In this document: positions 1 to 9,586 of the stretch, piece by piece
How the letters are laid out: each line of letters starts with the position of its first letter
Numbering within the stretch: position 1 is the first letter of the stretch
NCBI GenBank assembly: GCA_964567785.1
Contig: CAZMOK010000008.1
Location: forward strand, 1-64,000
Length of the DNA stretch: 64,000 nt
Direction: 5' to 3'
Origin: CAZMOK01 sp964567785
GTDB taxonomy: Bacteria; Bacteroidota; Bacteroidia; Bacteroidales; JAGOPY01
Notes under the pieces: generated by a model
Seen by the model: the letters and a program-made list of their open reading frames with translations, nothing else
Database searches by the model: none
Told to the model about the DNA's origin: nothing
Made by a program: the position numbers and the translations under genes

Positions 1-63
1 AAATCTCAACTCCCGTTTCGCTTCGCTCACGGGATTCCGCTTCGCTCCATCTCAAATCTGAAA

Positions 64-96
64 TAAAAAAAGAGCCACCCCCGGAGGAGCGGCCCT
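64..96 (-). terminator. Rho-independent terminator of the first DUF4397 gene
   Basis: Read on the minus strand, an 11-bp stem with three G-U wobbles (arms 86-96 and 71-81, loop 82-85) is followed by a run of seven T (64-70). It lies about 40 bases past the stop codon of the DUF4397 gene ending at 135 and would end that transcript. Confidence 0.75.
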
Positions 97-134
97 TTGC
101 ATATTACCAAAAACTCAGATATGAAGAAAACTTA

Positions 135-3100
135 CTACTGCCTTACGAAGATCTTCTTGCTGTATAAGGTTTGTCCCGCTATCAGGTTGATGACATAATA
201 TCCTGACGTGAGTTCAGAAACATTAATTATTTCCCTGTAAAGGTTAGCGTTCTGGTTTCCTTTGTCAGACTGGTAAACGATCTTACCGGCCACATCTGTC
301 ACCATGACCGAAACCCTTGATTCTTCTTCAAGCTCATAACTGATGTTTACAATATCAGTTGCCGGGCTTGGGAATATATTGAATGATGATTCTACCAACG
401 GCGACTCTTCAAGTCCTGTTGTATTGGGAAGCATTAATGCTGTACCATCGGGAAGAACTGCCAGCAGGCCGAATGCTTCACCGTCACTGTTATTTTCAGG
501 TGCCAGGAAACCGGATGCAAAAACTGCCACTGCCTGTCCATCGAGTTCGAGGTCAGCAAGCGGAGCAGCAAAGGCTGCAACACCTGTACTGCCTGTCTCA
601 TCCTGGATCTCAAGCATATAATTAGCTGTTCCCAGTTCAAGGTATGAACCATTGTATTCACCATATGAAAGGTCATCCACTATAGTACCTGCACCAACTC
701 CGATCTCTGCAACATCCACTGTTGGGGCATCGGTTGAACCATGGAAAACAAGCACATCGGTGTTCATATCATCAGTTGCCGCTTCACGCGCACCTGAAAA
801 AACATAAATGTCAAAAGGTTGCACCGGATCATAACCGCTTGAACTGACGATACCATTGGCAACAAGTATGTACTTTTCACCACCTTCAAGTGTATAGTTG
901 AACGAAGCAATCGGATCCTCGGGTGAGGTACTGTTCTGATCCTTGATAGCCACAGTAAATTCCTCACCTGCCGGTGCATCTACGAATGGAGAAGCAGTGC
1001 GGAAGGCAAAGTCATCAAGCAGCAACTGGTCGTCGAGCCACACATCCACTACCTCCGCTGCTGCGTCTGCAGAATTGTGTACAACCTGCACCCTGGCTGT
1101 GGAAATTTCCTCTTCAGGAAGTGCAACGAAAGGCCCACCTATAGGAAGCACGGCAAAAAGGCCAAAAGCGGGTCCGTTGCTGTTATTTCCCGGATTCAGG
1201 AACCCGGATGCAACAACTGAATAAGCGCCACCACCCAGGTTAAGCGTACCGAATGGAGCCGTGTACTGGGCAAGCACATCAGTTCCCGCTGCATTCCTCA
1301 ACTGAAGTGAATAATCCACTGCCGGAAGTTCAAGGTAACCCTGGAAGTCTTCATAAGCCAGGTCATCGACTATTGTGCCTGCACCAACCAGTACTTCTTT
1401 AACATCCACTGCCGGAGCATCGGTCGAACCGTGGAAAACAAGCACATCTACGTTATCAATTGAAGATGAGATCTCACGTGCCATATCGTAAACGTAAATA
1501 TCGAATGGCTGGTTGGGTTCATATCCCGAAGCGCTAATGATTCCGTTTGCAATAAGGATATATTTTCCATTGCTTTCCAGATTGTAAGTAAAACGGGCCA
1601 GCGCATCGGTTGTATCCGTTGAGTTTGGTGGCTGGATCACCACATCAAAATCAACGCCTGCCGGAGCATCTATAAAAGGAGATGCTGTACGGAACATAAA
1701 ATCGTCGAGCAGGAGCTGGTCGTTCAGCCATACATCAACTGTTTCTGCTGCGGCATCCGCCGAATTATGCAGCACCTGTACCCTTGCTGTGGAGATCTCT
1801 TCCGGGGGAAGCATTACAAGGTCTCCTCCCGTCGGGAGAGCTGCATAAAGTCCAAAAGCAGGACCGTTATTGTTATTTGCCGGGTTCAGGAAACCCGAGG
1901 CAACCACAGCAAGAGCCTGTCCTTCGAGGCCAAGAGTAGCCAGAGGGGCTCCGAACTGGGCAACGGTGATGTTTCCTGCCTGGTTACGGATCTGAAGTGA
2001 ATAATCGGCAGTGGGAAGCTCCAGGTATCCATCGAAGTTACCATAGGCAAGATCATCGACGATAGTACCTGCACCTACTGCAACCTCTTTTACATCCACA
2101 ATCGGGGCATCAGTCGAACCATGGAATACGAGTACGTCGGTATTCATTGTATCCGAGGCCATCTCACGACCCATGTCGTAGACGTAGATGTCAAAGGGTG
2201 TTGCCGGGTCATAACCGGTAGGGCTCACAATTCCGTTGGCCACCAATACATACTTACTTCCACCCATAAGGTTATAGGTGAATCGTGCCAGTGCATTGGT
2301 AGTATCAGTTGAGTTGGGAGGCTGTATTACGATATCAAAATCAACACCTGCCGGGGCATCAATGAATGGCGATGCCGTACGGAACATGAAGTCGTCGAGG
2401 AGAAGCTGGTCGTTAAGCCATACATCAACGGTTTCGGCCGCTGCATCTGCAGAATTATGGATTACCTGAACGCGGGCAGTAGTATCTTCTACCTGGGGCA
2501 GTGGAATGAAAGGTCCACCAACAGGCAGCACTGCAAAGAGTCCGAAATCAGGACCATTGCTGTTGTTGTCCGGATTCAGGAACCCGGAGGCAATTACTGT
2601 AATGGCAGCTCCATCAAGTCCAAGAGTGGACAGCGGGGCTTCATAAGCGGCAATGGCATTCATACCTGTTTCATCACGAATTTCAAGCACATAATCCATT
2701 GTTTCAAGTTCTAAATAGCCTGCAAAATCAGAATACATCAAATCATTTACGATTTCACCTGCACCAACGCCGGTTTCATAAACGTCGACTGTCGGGGCGT
2801 CTGTGGAGCCGTGATGTACCAATACATCGGTATTTTCAGGGTTATTGGCCAATTCCCGACCCATATCATAAACGTTAACATCGAAAGGTGTTGGAGGATT
2901 GTATCCACTTTGGCTGACAATACCTTCAGCTACAAGAATATATGTTTTGTCTTCTTCAAGCGTATAATCCATTGTCCAGATCGGATCATCCGGATTCTGA
3001 CTGTCAGGTCCTTTAATGGAAACAGTATAAGTTTCCCCTGCTGGGAGACCATAAGTGAGGGAAGCAGTTCTGAAGGCAAAATCATCCAGGAGAAGTTCGT

Positions 3101-3929
3101 CATCTAACCAAACATCAACAACTTCAGCAGCTGCATCTGCTGAGTTATGTATTACCTGGACGTATGCTAAGGGTGTAGGCGGAATCAATGGCAACTCTAA
3201 AAGCTCACCACCTGATGCCAGCGCTACCCACAATCCAAATTCAGCACCATTGCTATTATTTTCAGGATTTAAAAACCCTGATGCAACCACTGTTATTGCA
3301 GCACCATTCAAACCTAAGGTTGTCAGAGGTGCAGAATATGTAGCGAATGTGCCATTTACAGGTTCAAAAAGATTTAACAAATAGTCGTCTGATGTAGGTA
3401 ATTCCAGGTACCCGTCAAATTCACTGTAAGAAATGTCGTCTACTACTGTTCCAAAACCAACTCCAACTTCAACCACATCAATGGTAGGGGCATCTGTTGA
3501 ACCATGGAAAACGAGCAAATCGGTATTTGTACCCGAAGTTGCCGCCTCACGGCCCATGTCATAAACATAAATATCAAATGGCTGAACAGGATCATAACCT
3601 GTCGGACTTACGATACCATTGGCTATCAGCACATAGGTTTCGCCATCTGCGAGCGTGTAAGTAAAGCGTGCGAGTGCATTGGTTGTATCAGTGCTGTTGG
3701 CAGGCTGTACAACAATGTCGAACTCCTCTCCGGCAGGAGCATCAATAAAGGGCGATGCTGTGCGGAACATGAAATCATCAAGCAACAGTCCATCGTTAAG
3801 CCAGATATCAACTGTCTCTGCCGCTGCGTCTGCTGAATTATGTATTACCTGCACCCTCGCCTGCGAAAAGGCCATAACGCTTATAAGCATCGTGGCCAAA
3901 AATGAAAAAGTAAATTTTGAAAGTTTCAT
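135..3929 (-). CDS. Giant DUF4397-repeat protein with T9SS sorting domain
   Basis: A 1264-residue secreted protein. Residues 1-23 form a Sec signal peptide ending in AFSQ. Five repeats of about 230-240 residues follow, each starting A(R/Y)VQV(I/L/V)HNSAD and containing a second half with (H)GSTDAP, so each repeat is a pair of DUF4397-like halves. The last 80 or so residues, from FNIFPSPATD to the C-terminal KKIFVRQ, match a T9SS type A sorting domain, so the protein should cross the outer membrane and be anchored to or released from the surface. The repeat function is unknown; adhesion or a surface layer is possible but unproven. A shorter paralogue lies just upstream on the same strand. The internal repeats are very similar in DNA and could recombine. 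Confidence 0.9.
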   Translation of the reverse strand: MKLSKFTFSFLATMLISVMAFSQARVQVIHNSADAAAETVDIWLNDGLLLDDFMFRTASPFIDAPAGEEFDIVVQPANSTDTTNALARFTYTLADGETYVLIANGIVSPTGYDPVQPFDIYVYDMGREAATSGTNTDLLVFHGSTDAPTIDVVEVGVGFGTVVDDISYSEFDGYLELPTSDDYLLNLFEPVNGTFATYSAPLTTLGLNGAAITVVASGFLNPENNSNGAEFGLWVALASGGELLELPLIPPTPLAYVQVIHNSADAAAEVVDVWLDDELLLDDFAFRTASLTYGLPAGETYTVSIKGPDSQNPDDPIWTMDYTLEEDKTYILVAEGIVSQSGYNPPTPFDVNVYDMGRELANNPENTDVLVHHGSTDAPTVDVYETGVGAGEIVNDLMYSDFAGYLELETMDYVLEIRDETGMNAIAAYEAPLSTLGLDGAAITVIASGFLNPDNNSNGPDFGLFAVLPVGGPFIPLPQVEDTTARVQVIHNSADAAAETVDVWLNDQLLLDDFMFRTASPFIDAPAGVDFDIVIQPPNSTDTTNALARFTYNLMGGSKYVLVANGIVSPTGYDPATPFDIYVYDMGREMASDTMNTDVLVFHGSTDAPIVDVKEVAVGAGTIVDDLAYGNFDGYLELPTADYSLQIRNQAGNITVAQFGAPLATLGLEGQALAVVASGFLNPANNNNGPAFGLYAALPTGGDLVMLPPEEISTARVQVLHNSADAAAETVDVWLNDQLLLDDFMFRTASPFIDAPAGVDFDVVIQPPNSTDTTDALARFTYNLESNGKYILIANGIISASGYEPNQPFDIYVYDMAREISSSIDNVDVLVFHGSTDAPAVDVKEVLVGAGTIVDDLAYEDFQGYLELPAVDYSLQLRNAAGTDVLAQYTAPFGTLNLGGGAYSVVASGFLNPGNNSNGPAFGLFAVLPIGGPFVALPEEEISTARVQVVHNSADAAAEVVDVWLDDQLLLDDFAFRTASPFVDAPAGEEFTVAIKDQNSTSPEDPIASFNYTLEGGEKYILVANGIVSSSGYDPVQPFDIYVFSGAREAATDDMNTDVLVFHGSTDAPTVDVAEIGVGAGTIVDDLSYGEYNGSYLELGTANYMLEIQDETGSTGVAAFAAPLADLELDGQAVAVFASGFLAPENNSDGEAFGLLAVLPDGTALMLPNTTGLEESPLVESSFNIFPSPATDIVNISYELEEESRVSVMVTDVAGKIVYQSDKGNQNANLYREIINVSELTSGYYVINLIAGQTLYSKKIFVRQ

Positions 3930-3964
3930 AATCTTCTGTTTTTAAGGTTTGTATTTGTAAAAAA

Positions 3965-4068
3965 GAAGGCTGTGCAGGTATTTAGGTGATGTTAGCCAGG
4001 TTAGTGTAGCGAGAATTTGCGAGGTAATTATCAACCAAAAACCCTGAGAAATCAACCTGCACGCCTTC
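3965..4068. repeat. Inverted repeat between the two DUF4397 genes
   Basis: GAAGGCTGTGCAGGT at 3965-3979 is nearly the reverse complement of ACCTGCACGCCTTC at 4055-4068 (one base bulged). The arms enclose about 75 bases in the gap between the tandem paralogues. It could fold as a long stem-loop in the RNA running from the upstream gene. No long T run follows either arm, so a terminator role is not clear. Confidence 0.45.
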
Positions 4069-4080
4069 ATTCTTTAATTA

Positions 4081-7000
4081 TTAATTGAATACTTTGAATT
4101 TTTCTGTTATCTGGTCAGCACCATTGCTGATCCTGAGTATATACATTCCTGAAGTCAGTCCCGTCACATCGAGATTGTCCTGTACGGTCTCATCTTTCTG
4201 TGCGCTAATGACTTTGGAATAGACTTTAGTGCCTACTAAATTAAAAACATCAACTGTCACGTTTTGTTCACGTTTGGATGTAAACTGTACGTTAAGTGTA
4301 TTGACTGCGGGATTGGGATAGAGGCTGAAAGCTTCATCAGTCAGTGACTCTTCTTCCAGTCCTGTAAGCAGGCTCGGCAGTTCTATGAGTTCGCCACCTG
4401 AGGGCAATGCAACCCAGAGTCCAAAATCAGCTCCATCGCTGTTGACCGAAGGGTTCAGGAAACCTGAGGCCAGTACGCTGATAGCGTATCCGTCGAGACC
4501 AAGTCCTGAAAGCGGGGCATTGTAAGTGGCCACGGTCTGGGTACCTGATTCGTCACGGATCTGCAGGGAGTAGTAGTCTGTTGGCAGTTCAAGGTATCCC
4601 CTGAAATCACCGTACATAAGATCATCTATTATAAGACCTGCACCGGCGGCTACTTCATACACATCAACTGTAGGAGCATCTGTTGAGCCATGGAATACCA
4701 TAACGTCAGTATTGCTCATTTCGGTTGCCATTTCACGGGCGCCGGGGAATACCCAGATATCAAAAGGCACTGCCGGGTCGTAACCGCTGGGGCTTACAAT
4801 ACCATTCGCCACGAGGATATACTTTTCACCTCCCATTAAGTTATAGGTGAAAGATGCCAGTGGGTTCTCTGCGCTCGTACTGTTTGCAGGTTGTATGGCA
4901 ATATCTATATTTTCATTGGCAGGCACGTCAACAAAAGGAGTGGCCGTACGGAACATGAAATCGTCAATGAGCATTTCACCGTTCAGCCATACATCTACAG
5001 TTTCTGCTGCCTGATCGGCTGAATTATGGATTACCTGAACCCTGGCCGTCGATATCTGCTCCTGGGGAAGTTCGATCAGGGCTCCGCCTGTTGGCAGTGC
5101 CGCCCAAAGTCCGAACTGGGCCTGTGCTGCAGAGGCAGGCGTCAGGAAACCGGAAGCTACTATTGTCACTGCCTGGCCGCCGGCACCGTAAGTTTCAAGC
5201 GGGAGTGCATACTGTGCAACCTTGTTGGTTCCCGAGGCATCCCTTAACTGAAGGGAATAATCATCCACAGGGAGCGGCAGGTAACCGGTAAAGTCACTGT
5301 ACTCAAGGTCGTTCCAAACTTGCTGGGACCCTTCGGTTACTTCGAAAAGATCCACGGCCGGCGCATCGGTTGAACCATGGAAAACAATCACATCCACATT
5401 TTCAGGGTTCTGTGCCGATTCACGTGCCGGTGCATAGGGATAAAGATTGAACAATACATCTTCATTTTCAGGAGTTATCAGTCCGTTTGCGATAAGAACA
5501 TATTTTTCAGCTCCTTCGAGCACGAAATCAAATGTGGCAACCGGGTTGTCAGCGCTTACGCTGTTCGGCGGAAGGATAGATATCTGAAGTTCCTGACCTG
5601 CAGGAGCATCTATGAAAGGAGTAGCCGTGCGGAACTCAAAGTTATCGATCAGCATCTCACCGTTAAGCCAGACATCAACAACTGAAGCACCGGGATCAGC
5701 ACTGTTATGGATTACCTGCACCCTTGCTGTTGAAATATTTTCCTGCGGAAGGGGAATAAGGTCGCCCCCAGAGGGAAGTGCAACATAGAGTCCGAAAGCC
5801 GGACCGTCACTGTTAGCAGCGGGATTCAGAAAGCCTGAAGCAATAACCGAGAGAGCCTGCCCGGCCAGTCCGAGCCCTGCAATGGGCGCCCTGTACTGGG
5901 CAATGATATCGGATCCTGTCTGATCCCTGAGCTGCAGTGAAAAGTCAGCCTGGGGAAGCTCAAGATAACCCTGAAAATCAGTGTACGCAAGGTCATCAAC
6001 GATGGTCCCCGCACCAACTGCTACCTCTACAACATCAACCACCGGGGCATCTGTTGAGCCGTGGAAAACGAGAACGTCGGTGTTGCTCATCATCGAAGCA
6101 TACTCACGGGCCATATCATAAACATAAAGGTTGAAAGGCTGGAAGGGTGTATAGCCATCCGGGTTGATCAACCCGTTGGCAATCACCTGGTATACTTCTC
6201 CGCCTTCGAATGCAACGTTGAAGGTGGCAACCGGGTTATCGGCCGATATGCTGTTGGACGGGAGAATGTCAATTTCAAGCTCTACACCTGCAGGTACATC
6301 AACATAAGGAGTTGCTGTCCTGAAACCAAGATCATCAACAAAGAGTGCATCATTTACATAAATATCAACAACTTTAGCCAGTTGATCTGCCGAATTATGT
6401 ACGATCTGGGCCCTGGCTGTTGAAATAGGCTCAGCAGGCAGAGGTATCAGGTCGCCACCGGCTGCTGTTGCTGCCCAAAGACCGAAAGCCGGACCGTTGT
6501 TGTTATTGCCCGGATTCAGGAAACCGGAGGCTACAACAGTAAGCGCCTGGCCAAAAGTTTCAAGCTCTTCCAGCGGGGCTCCGTACTGGGCCACTACTGA
6601 TGAGCTATACATATCCCTTACCTGAAGTGAGTAATTTGCCGTGGGGAGTTCGAGATACCCGGCAAAATTCGAATAATCAAGATCATCTACGATTAGACCG
6701 GCAGGAACGGCAACTTCCTGTATGTCCACAACGGGAGCATCAGTGGCGCCGTGAAATACCAGTATATCAGTATTCTGTCCCACTGTGGCGGCCTCGCGTC
6801 CCATGTTGTAAACATAGAGATCGAATGCCTGGGCAGGATTGTATCCGGTCGGGCTTACAATTCCGTTCGCAACCACGATATAAGTCTGTCCGTCCTCGAG
6901 AAAGAAATCGAACGATGCAACCGGTTCGGTTTTGGCATCGCTGTCGGGACCTTTAATATAAATGTTGAATTCTTCACCTGCCGGTGCATCTATAAAAGGT

Positions 7001-7176
7001 GTGGCAGTCCTGAATTCAAAATCGTCGATAAGAAGATTGTCGTTTAGCCAAACGTCAACAACGCTGGCAGCTTCGTCTGCCGAGTTGTGAATAACCTGTA
7101 ACCTGGCCTGACCACTGACTGCGGTGGTAAATATTATTGCCAGTAAAGTTAAAAGAGTAGATCTGAGAGTTTTCAT
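4081..7176 (-). CDS. DUF4397-repeat protein with T9SS sorting domain
   Basis: A 1031-residue paralogue of the neighbouring 1264-residue protein. It has a 23-residue signal peptide ending AVSGQ, then four repeats of roughly 230 residues starting AR(L/A/V)Q(V/I)(I/V)HNSAD, each with an internal HG(S/A)TDAP half. The end, from SLYPNPAVNTLNV to KFKVFN, is a T9SS type A sorting domain. Protein and gene layout imply a tandem duplication followed by gain or loss of one repeat unit. The two genes share a strand and are separated by about 150 bases. An AT-rich region of about 230 bases lies upstream. Surface or extracellular location is a firm inference from the sorting domain; the activity of DUF4397 is unknown. 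Confidence 0.9.
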   Translation of the reverse strand: MKTLRSTLLTLLAIIFTTAVSGQARLQVIHNSADEAASVVDVWLNDNLLIDDFEFRTATPFIDAPAGEEFNIYIKGPDSDAKTEPVASFDFFLEDGQTYIVVANGIVSPTGYNPAQAFDLYVYNMGREAATVGQNTDILVFHGATDAPVVDIQEVAVPAGLIVDDLDYSNFAGYLELPTANYSLQVRDMYSSSVVAQYGAPLEELETFGQALTVVASGFLNPGNNNNGPAFGLWAATAAGGDLIPLPAEPISTARAQIVHNSADQLAKVVDIYVNDALFVDDLGFRTATPYVDVPAGVELEIDILPSNSISADNPVATFNVAFEGGEVYQVIANGLINPDGYTPFQPFNLYVYDMAREYASMMSNTDVLVFHGSTDAPVVDVVEVAVGAGTIVDDLAYTDFQGYLELPQADFSLQLRDQTGSDIIAQYRAPIAGLGLAGQALSVIASGFLNPAANSDGPAFGLYVALPSGGDLIPLPQENISTARVQVIHNSADPGASVVDVWLNGEMLIDNFEFRTATPFIDAPAGQELQISILPPNSVSADNPVATFDFVLEGAEKYVLIANGLITPENEDVLFNLYPYAPARESAQNPENVDVIVFHGSTDAPAVDLFEVTEGSQQVWNDLEYSDFTGYLPLPVDDYSLQLRDASGTNKVAQYALPLETYGAGGQAVTIVASGFLTPASAAQAQFGLWAALPTGGALIELPQEQISTARVQVIHNSADQAAETVDVWLNGEMLIDDFMFRTATPFVDVPANENIDIAIQPANSTSAENPLASFTYNLMGGEKYILVANGIVSPSGYDPAVPFDIWVFPGAREMATEMSNTDVMVFHGSTDAPTVDVYEVAAGAGLIIDDLMYGDFRGYLELPTDYYSLQIRDESGTQTVATYNAPLSGLGLDGYAISVLASGFLNPSVNSDGADFGLWVALPSGGELIELPSLLTGLEEESLTDEAFSLYPNPAVNTLNVQFTSKREQNVTVDVFNLVGTKVYSKVISAQKDETVQDNLDVTGLTSGMYILRISNGADQITEKFKVFN

Positions 7177-7409
7177 AGTTAATAATTTTATGATTAATAT
7201 TATATTCTCTTTACGCCTCTATAAACATCACAACAGATAATAATGTTCAACTATTTATTGTTTTTATTAAACATAATTAATGCTATATTTTTTCATTAAC
7301 CTGATTATAAGTTATTTATCCATTTATACAAGTTTATTTGTTTAATTTATTTAACACTTTTATTAAACATTTGCATTTCCGATCCGTTTTAACGTAAATA
7401 ATTAGTTGA
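7177..7409. promoter_or_regulatory. AT-rich divergent intergenic region with TTAA(A)C elements
   Basis: This divergent region serves the DUF4397 gene to the left and the SRPBCC/photolyase pair to the right. I see no clean TAnnTTTG element for the rightward genes. TTAAACA occurs at 7267-7273 and 7363-7369, TTAACAC at 7351-7357 and TTAACG at 7389-7394. Similar elements surround the CarH-like gene, so they may be shared operator half-sites; the region is AT-rich, so chance matches are possible. Confidence 0.3.
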
Positions 7410-7865
7410 ATGAAACAGTTGATCACTAAACAAAAGCTTCCTATCTCACTTGAAGAGGCCTGGGATTTCTTCTCCAGCCCCGGGAACCTGGAAGAGATCA
7501 CTCCGCAGGATATGAAGTTCATTATAAAAAATGACCCACCGGAAAAGATGTATGCCGGAATGATCATTTCTTATAAGGTAACTCCTTTGTTCAATATCCC
7601 TCTCGACTGGACCACGGAGATAACCCATGTCGAGGCGCCGTTTTTCTTCATAGACGACCAGAGGTCAGGCCCTTTCAAGACCTGGCACCATCAGCATCAT
7701 TTCAGGGAAATAGAAGGCGGGGTTGAAATGACCGATATTGTGACCTATGCTGCCCCTTTTGGAATATTAGGGAGAATTGCTGAAAAGCTGATCGTCGATA
7801 AAAAAGTAAAAGGTATTTTCGACTTCAGGTACAAGCTGCTGGAAGAAAAATTCGGTAGCCTATAG
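7410..7865 (+). CDS. SRPBCC family protein (CoxG/cyclase-like ligand-binding fold)
   Basis: A 151-residue single-domain protein with the START/SRPBCC pattern: an opening strand (MKQLITKQKLPIS), a helix with EEAWDFFSSPGNLEEITP, a long antiparallel sheet and a closing helix (DFRYKLLEEKF). Such proteins bind a hydrophobic ligand in a deep pocket; the ligand here is unknown. No signal peptide, so cytosolic. It is followed on the same strand, after 129 bases, by the iron-sulfur photolyase, an arrangement that recurs in bacterial light-response clusters. A role in that response is inferred from position only. Confidence 0.8.
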   Translation: MKQLITKQKLPISLEEAWDFFSSPGNLEEITPQDMKFIIKNDPPEKMYAGMIISYKVTPLFNIPLDWTTEITHVEAPFFFIDDQRSGPFKTWHHQHHFREIEGGVEMTDIVTYAAPFGILGRIAEKLIVDKKVKGIFDFRYKLLEEKFGSL

Positions 7866-7971
7866 TTGGTCCCCTGTCTCTTTTCCATTGCAGATATTTT
7901 ACTCCTTTCTTTTTTACAATCACTCTCAGCAATCTTTTGTACATTGAACCTTTCATCTCCATCTTGTACAT

Positions 7972-7992
7972 TGAAAACTGAAAATTGAAACT
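7972..7992 (+). repeat. Short 7-bp-period array (unit TGAAAAC)
   Basis: Three consecutive heptamers TGAAAAC, TGAAAAT and TGAAACT lie directly before the photolyase start codon. A 12-base direct repeat TTGTACATTGAA also occurs at 7937-7948 and 7964-7975. It is the weakest of a set of heptamer arrays in this window. Confidence 0.45.
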
Positions 7993-7994
7993 CT

Positions 7995-9524
7995 ATGAAC
8001 ATTCTCCGCCTCATCCTGGGCGACCAGCTCAACGGGAACCATAGCTGGTTCAGCAAAAAGGATAAGAACACCCTTTATGTTATGATGGAAATCATGCCAG
8101 AAGCCACCTATGTACGCCATCATGTTCAAAAGCTAATCGGTTATTTCGCGGCCATGAGAAACTTTGCCGGAGAACTAAAGAAACAGGGTCACAGGGTGCT
8201 TTATATGAAGCTTGATGATGATAGGAACCGGCAATCGTTTGAAGAAAACCTGCTGCAGACGATCAGGGAAAACGACACCGCTAAGTTCGAATACCAGTTG
8301 CCTGATGAGTGGAGGCTCGACAAACTGTTGAAAGAACTGTGCGATAGTCTTGATATCAGCTCAGAAGTTTATGACAGCGAACATTTTTACACCACACGCA
8401 GTGAGCTGGGCGAATTCTTCAGGGACAAAAAAAGCTACCTGATGGAATCCTTTTACAGGTATCTCAGAAAAAAACACGGGATAATGACCGCCGATGGAAA
8501 GCCGGAGGGCGGAAAATGGAATTTCGACAAGGAAAACCGCAATAACCTGGAAAAAGGCATGAAAATACCTCCTCCCCTGCTTTTCGTTCATAACCACAGC
8601 GATATATTCAATATGCTGCGCAAAATGGAGGTGCCGTACTTCGGCGAGGTTGATCCGAGATCTTTTACATGGCCGGTAAACCGGGACGAGTCGCTTGAAC
8701 TGCTCCATTACTTTTTAAAGGAGCTGCTTCCTTTTTTCGGCACATACCAGGATGCCATGGACAGCCGTTACCGGTACCTTTTCCACAGCCGGATCTCCTT
8801 TTCACTTAACACAAAAATGATAAGTCCGGATGAAGTCGTAAAATCAGCCGTTGACCAGTGGAAGGCCAATCCTTCCATCGGGATCAACCAGGTGGAAGGC
8901 TTTGTAAGGCAAATACTCGGATGGAGGGAATACATGAGGGGTATTTACTGGGAAAAAATGCCCGGTTTCGCCTCGATGAATTTTTTCAGTAACAAAAACA
9001 GCCTGCCGCAGTTTTACTGGACGGGCGAAACTAATATGAACTGCCTCCGGCAATCGATTGGCCAGTCGCTCGAAAATGCCTATGCCCATCATATCCAGCG
9101 CCTGATGGTAACGGGAAATTTCGCCTTGCTGGCAGGGGCAGACCCGGATGAGGTCGACCGCTGGTACCTTGGCATTTACATGGATGCTATCGAATGGGTG
9201 GAAATAACCAATACCAGGGGAATGAGCCAGTTTGCCGATGGCGGGATCATAGCCACGAAACCATATGTATCATCGGCCAACTACATCAACAAAATGAGCG
9301 ACTACTGCAATAATTGCAGCTATGACCACAAAAAGAAGACCGGAGAAAATTCATGTCCTTTCAACTCGTTGTACTGGGCTTTCATGGAACGGAACCGAAT
9401 GAAGCTTGAAAACAATCCGCGGATAGGAATGATCTACAGGACCTGGGACCGGATGACGGCAGAGAAAAAATCAGATATACTCGATCAGGCAGAGAGGTAC
9501 CTCGGGGATGCAGGTTCTCTATAA
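7995..9524 (+). CDS. phrB: PhrB-type iron-sulfur (6-4) photolyase / bacterial cryptochrome
   Basis: A 509-residue cryptochrome/photolyase family protein of the FeS-BCP class. It starts with the class pattern LRLILGDQLN. Four cysteines at 350, 438, 441 and 454 fit the 4Fe-4S ligands known for Agrobacterium PhrB, and two adjacent histidines at 365-366 in YAHHIQRLMVTGNF fit the (6-4) repair site of that enzyme. These positions agree with PhrB numbering as I recall it. The expected role is FAD-dependent, light-driven repair of (6-4) photoproducts in the cytosol, though some members act as photoreceptors. It lies near a CarH-like regulator and an ECF sigma factor, suggesting light-induced expression. 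Confidence 0.93.
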   Translation: MNILRLILGDQLNGNHSWFSKKDKNTLYVMMEIMPEATYVRHHVQKLIGYFAAMRNFAGELKKQGHRVLYMKLDDDRNRQSFEENLLQTIRENDTAKFEYQLPDEWRLDKLLKELCDSLDISSEVYDSEHFYTTRSELGEFFRDKKSYLMESFYRYLRKKHGIMTADGKPEGGKWNFDKENRNNLEKGMKIPPPLLFVHNHSDIFNMLRKMEVPYFGEVDPRSFTWPVNRDESLELLHYFLKELLPFFGTYQDAMDSRYRYLFHSRISFSLNTKMISPDEVVKSAVDQWKANPSIGINQVEGFVRQILGWREYMRGIYWEKMPGFASMNFFSNKNSLPQFYWTGETNMNCLRQSIGQSLENAYAHHIQRLMVTGNFALLAGADPDEVDRWYLGIYMDAIEWVEITNTRGMSQFADGGIIATKPYVSSANYINKMSDYCNNCSYDHKKKTGENSCPFNSLYWAFMERNRMKLENNPRIGMIYRTWDRMTAEKKSDILDQAERYLGDAGSL

Positions 9525-9561
9525 AAAAATTAGACCGCTTCCCCGTAAAGGGGAAACGGCC
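9523..9561 (-). terminator. Terminator of the ECF sigma factor gene
   Basis: A stem of about 11 bp with one mismatch (arms 9534-9544 and 9550-9561, loop GTAAA) is followed, on the minus strand, by a seven-T run at 9523-9529. It sits between the convergent photolyase and sigma factor genes. The T run serves the minus-strand transcript; in the plus direction the hairpin has no T run. Confidence 0.75.
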
Positions 9562-9586
9562 TGGTAGTTATAGTGTACCTTAAAGG

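Noticed and set aside
1..60. Direct repeat CGCTTCGCT and short hairpin at the window edge
   Set aside because: Too short and too close to the edge for an assignment; may be part of an intergenic array or gene end outside the window.
343..3945. Many plus-strand open frames opposite the DUF4397 gene
   Set aside because: They repeat with the period of the coding repeats and are antisense shadows of that gene.
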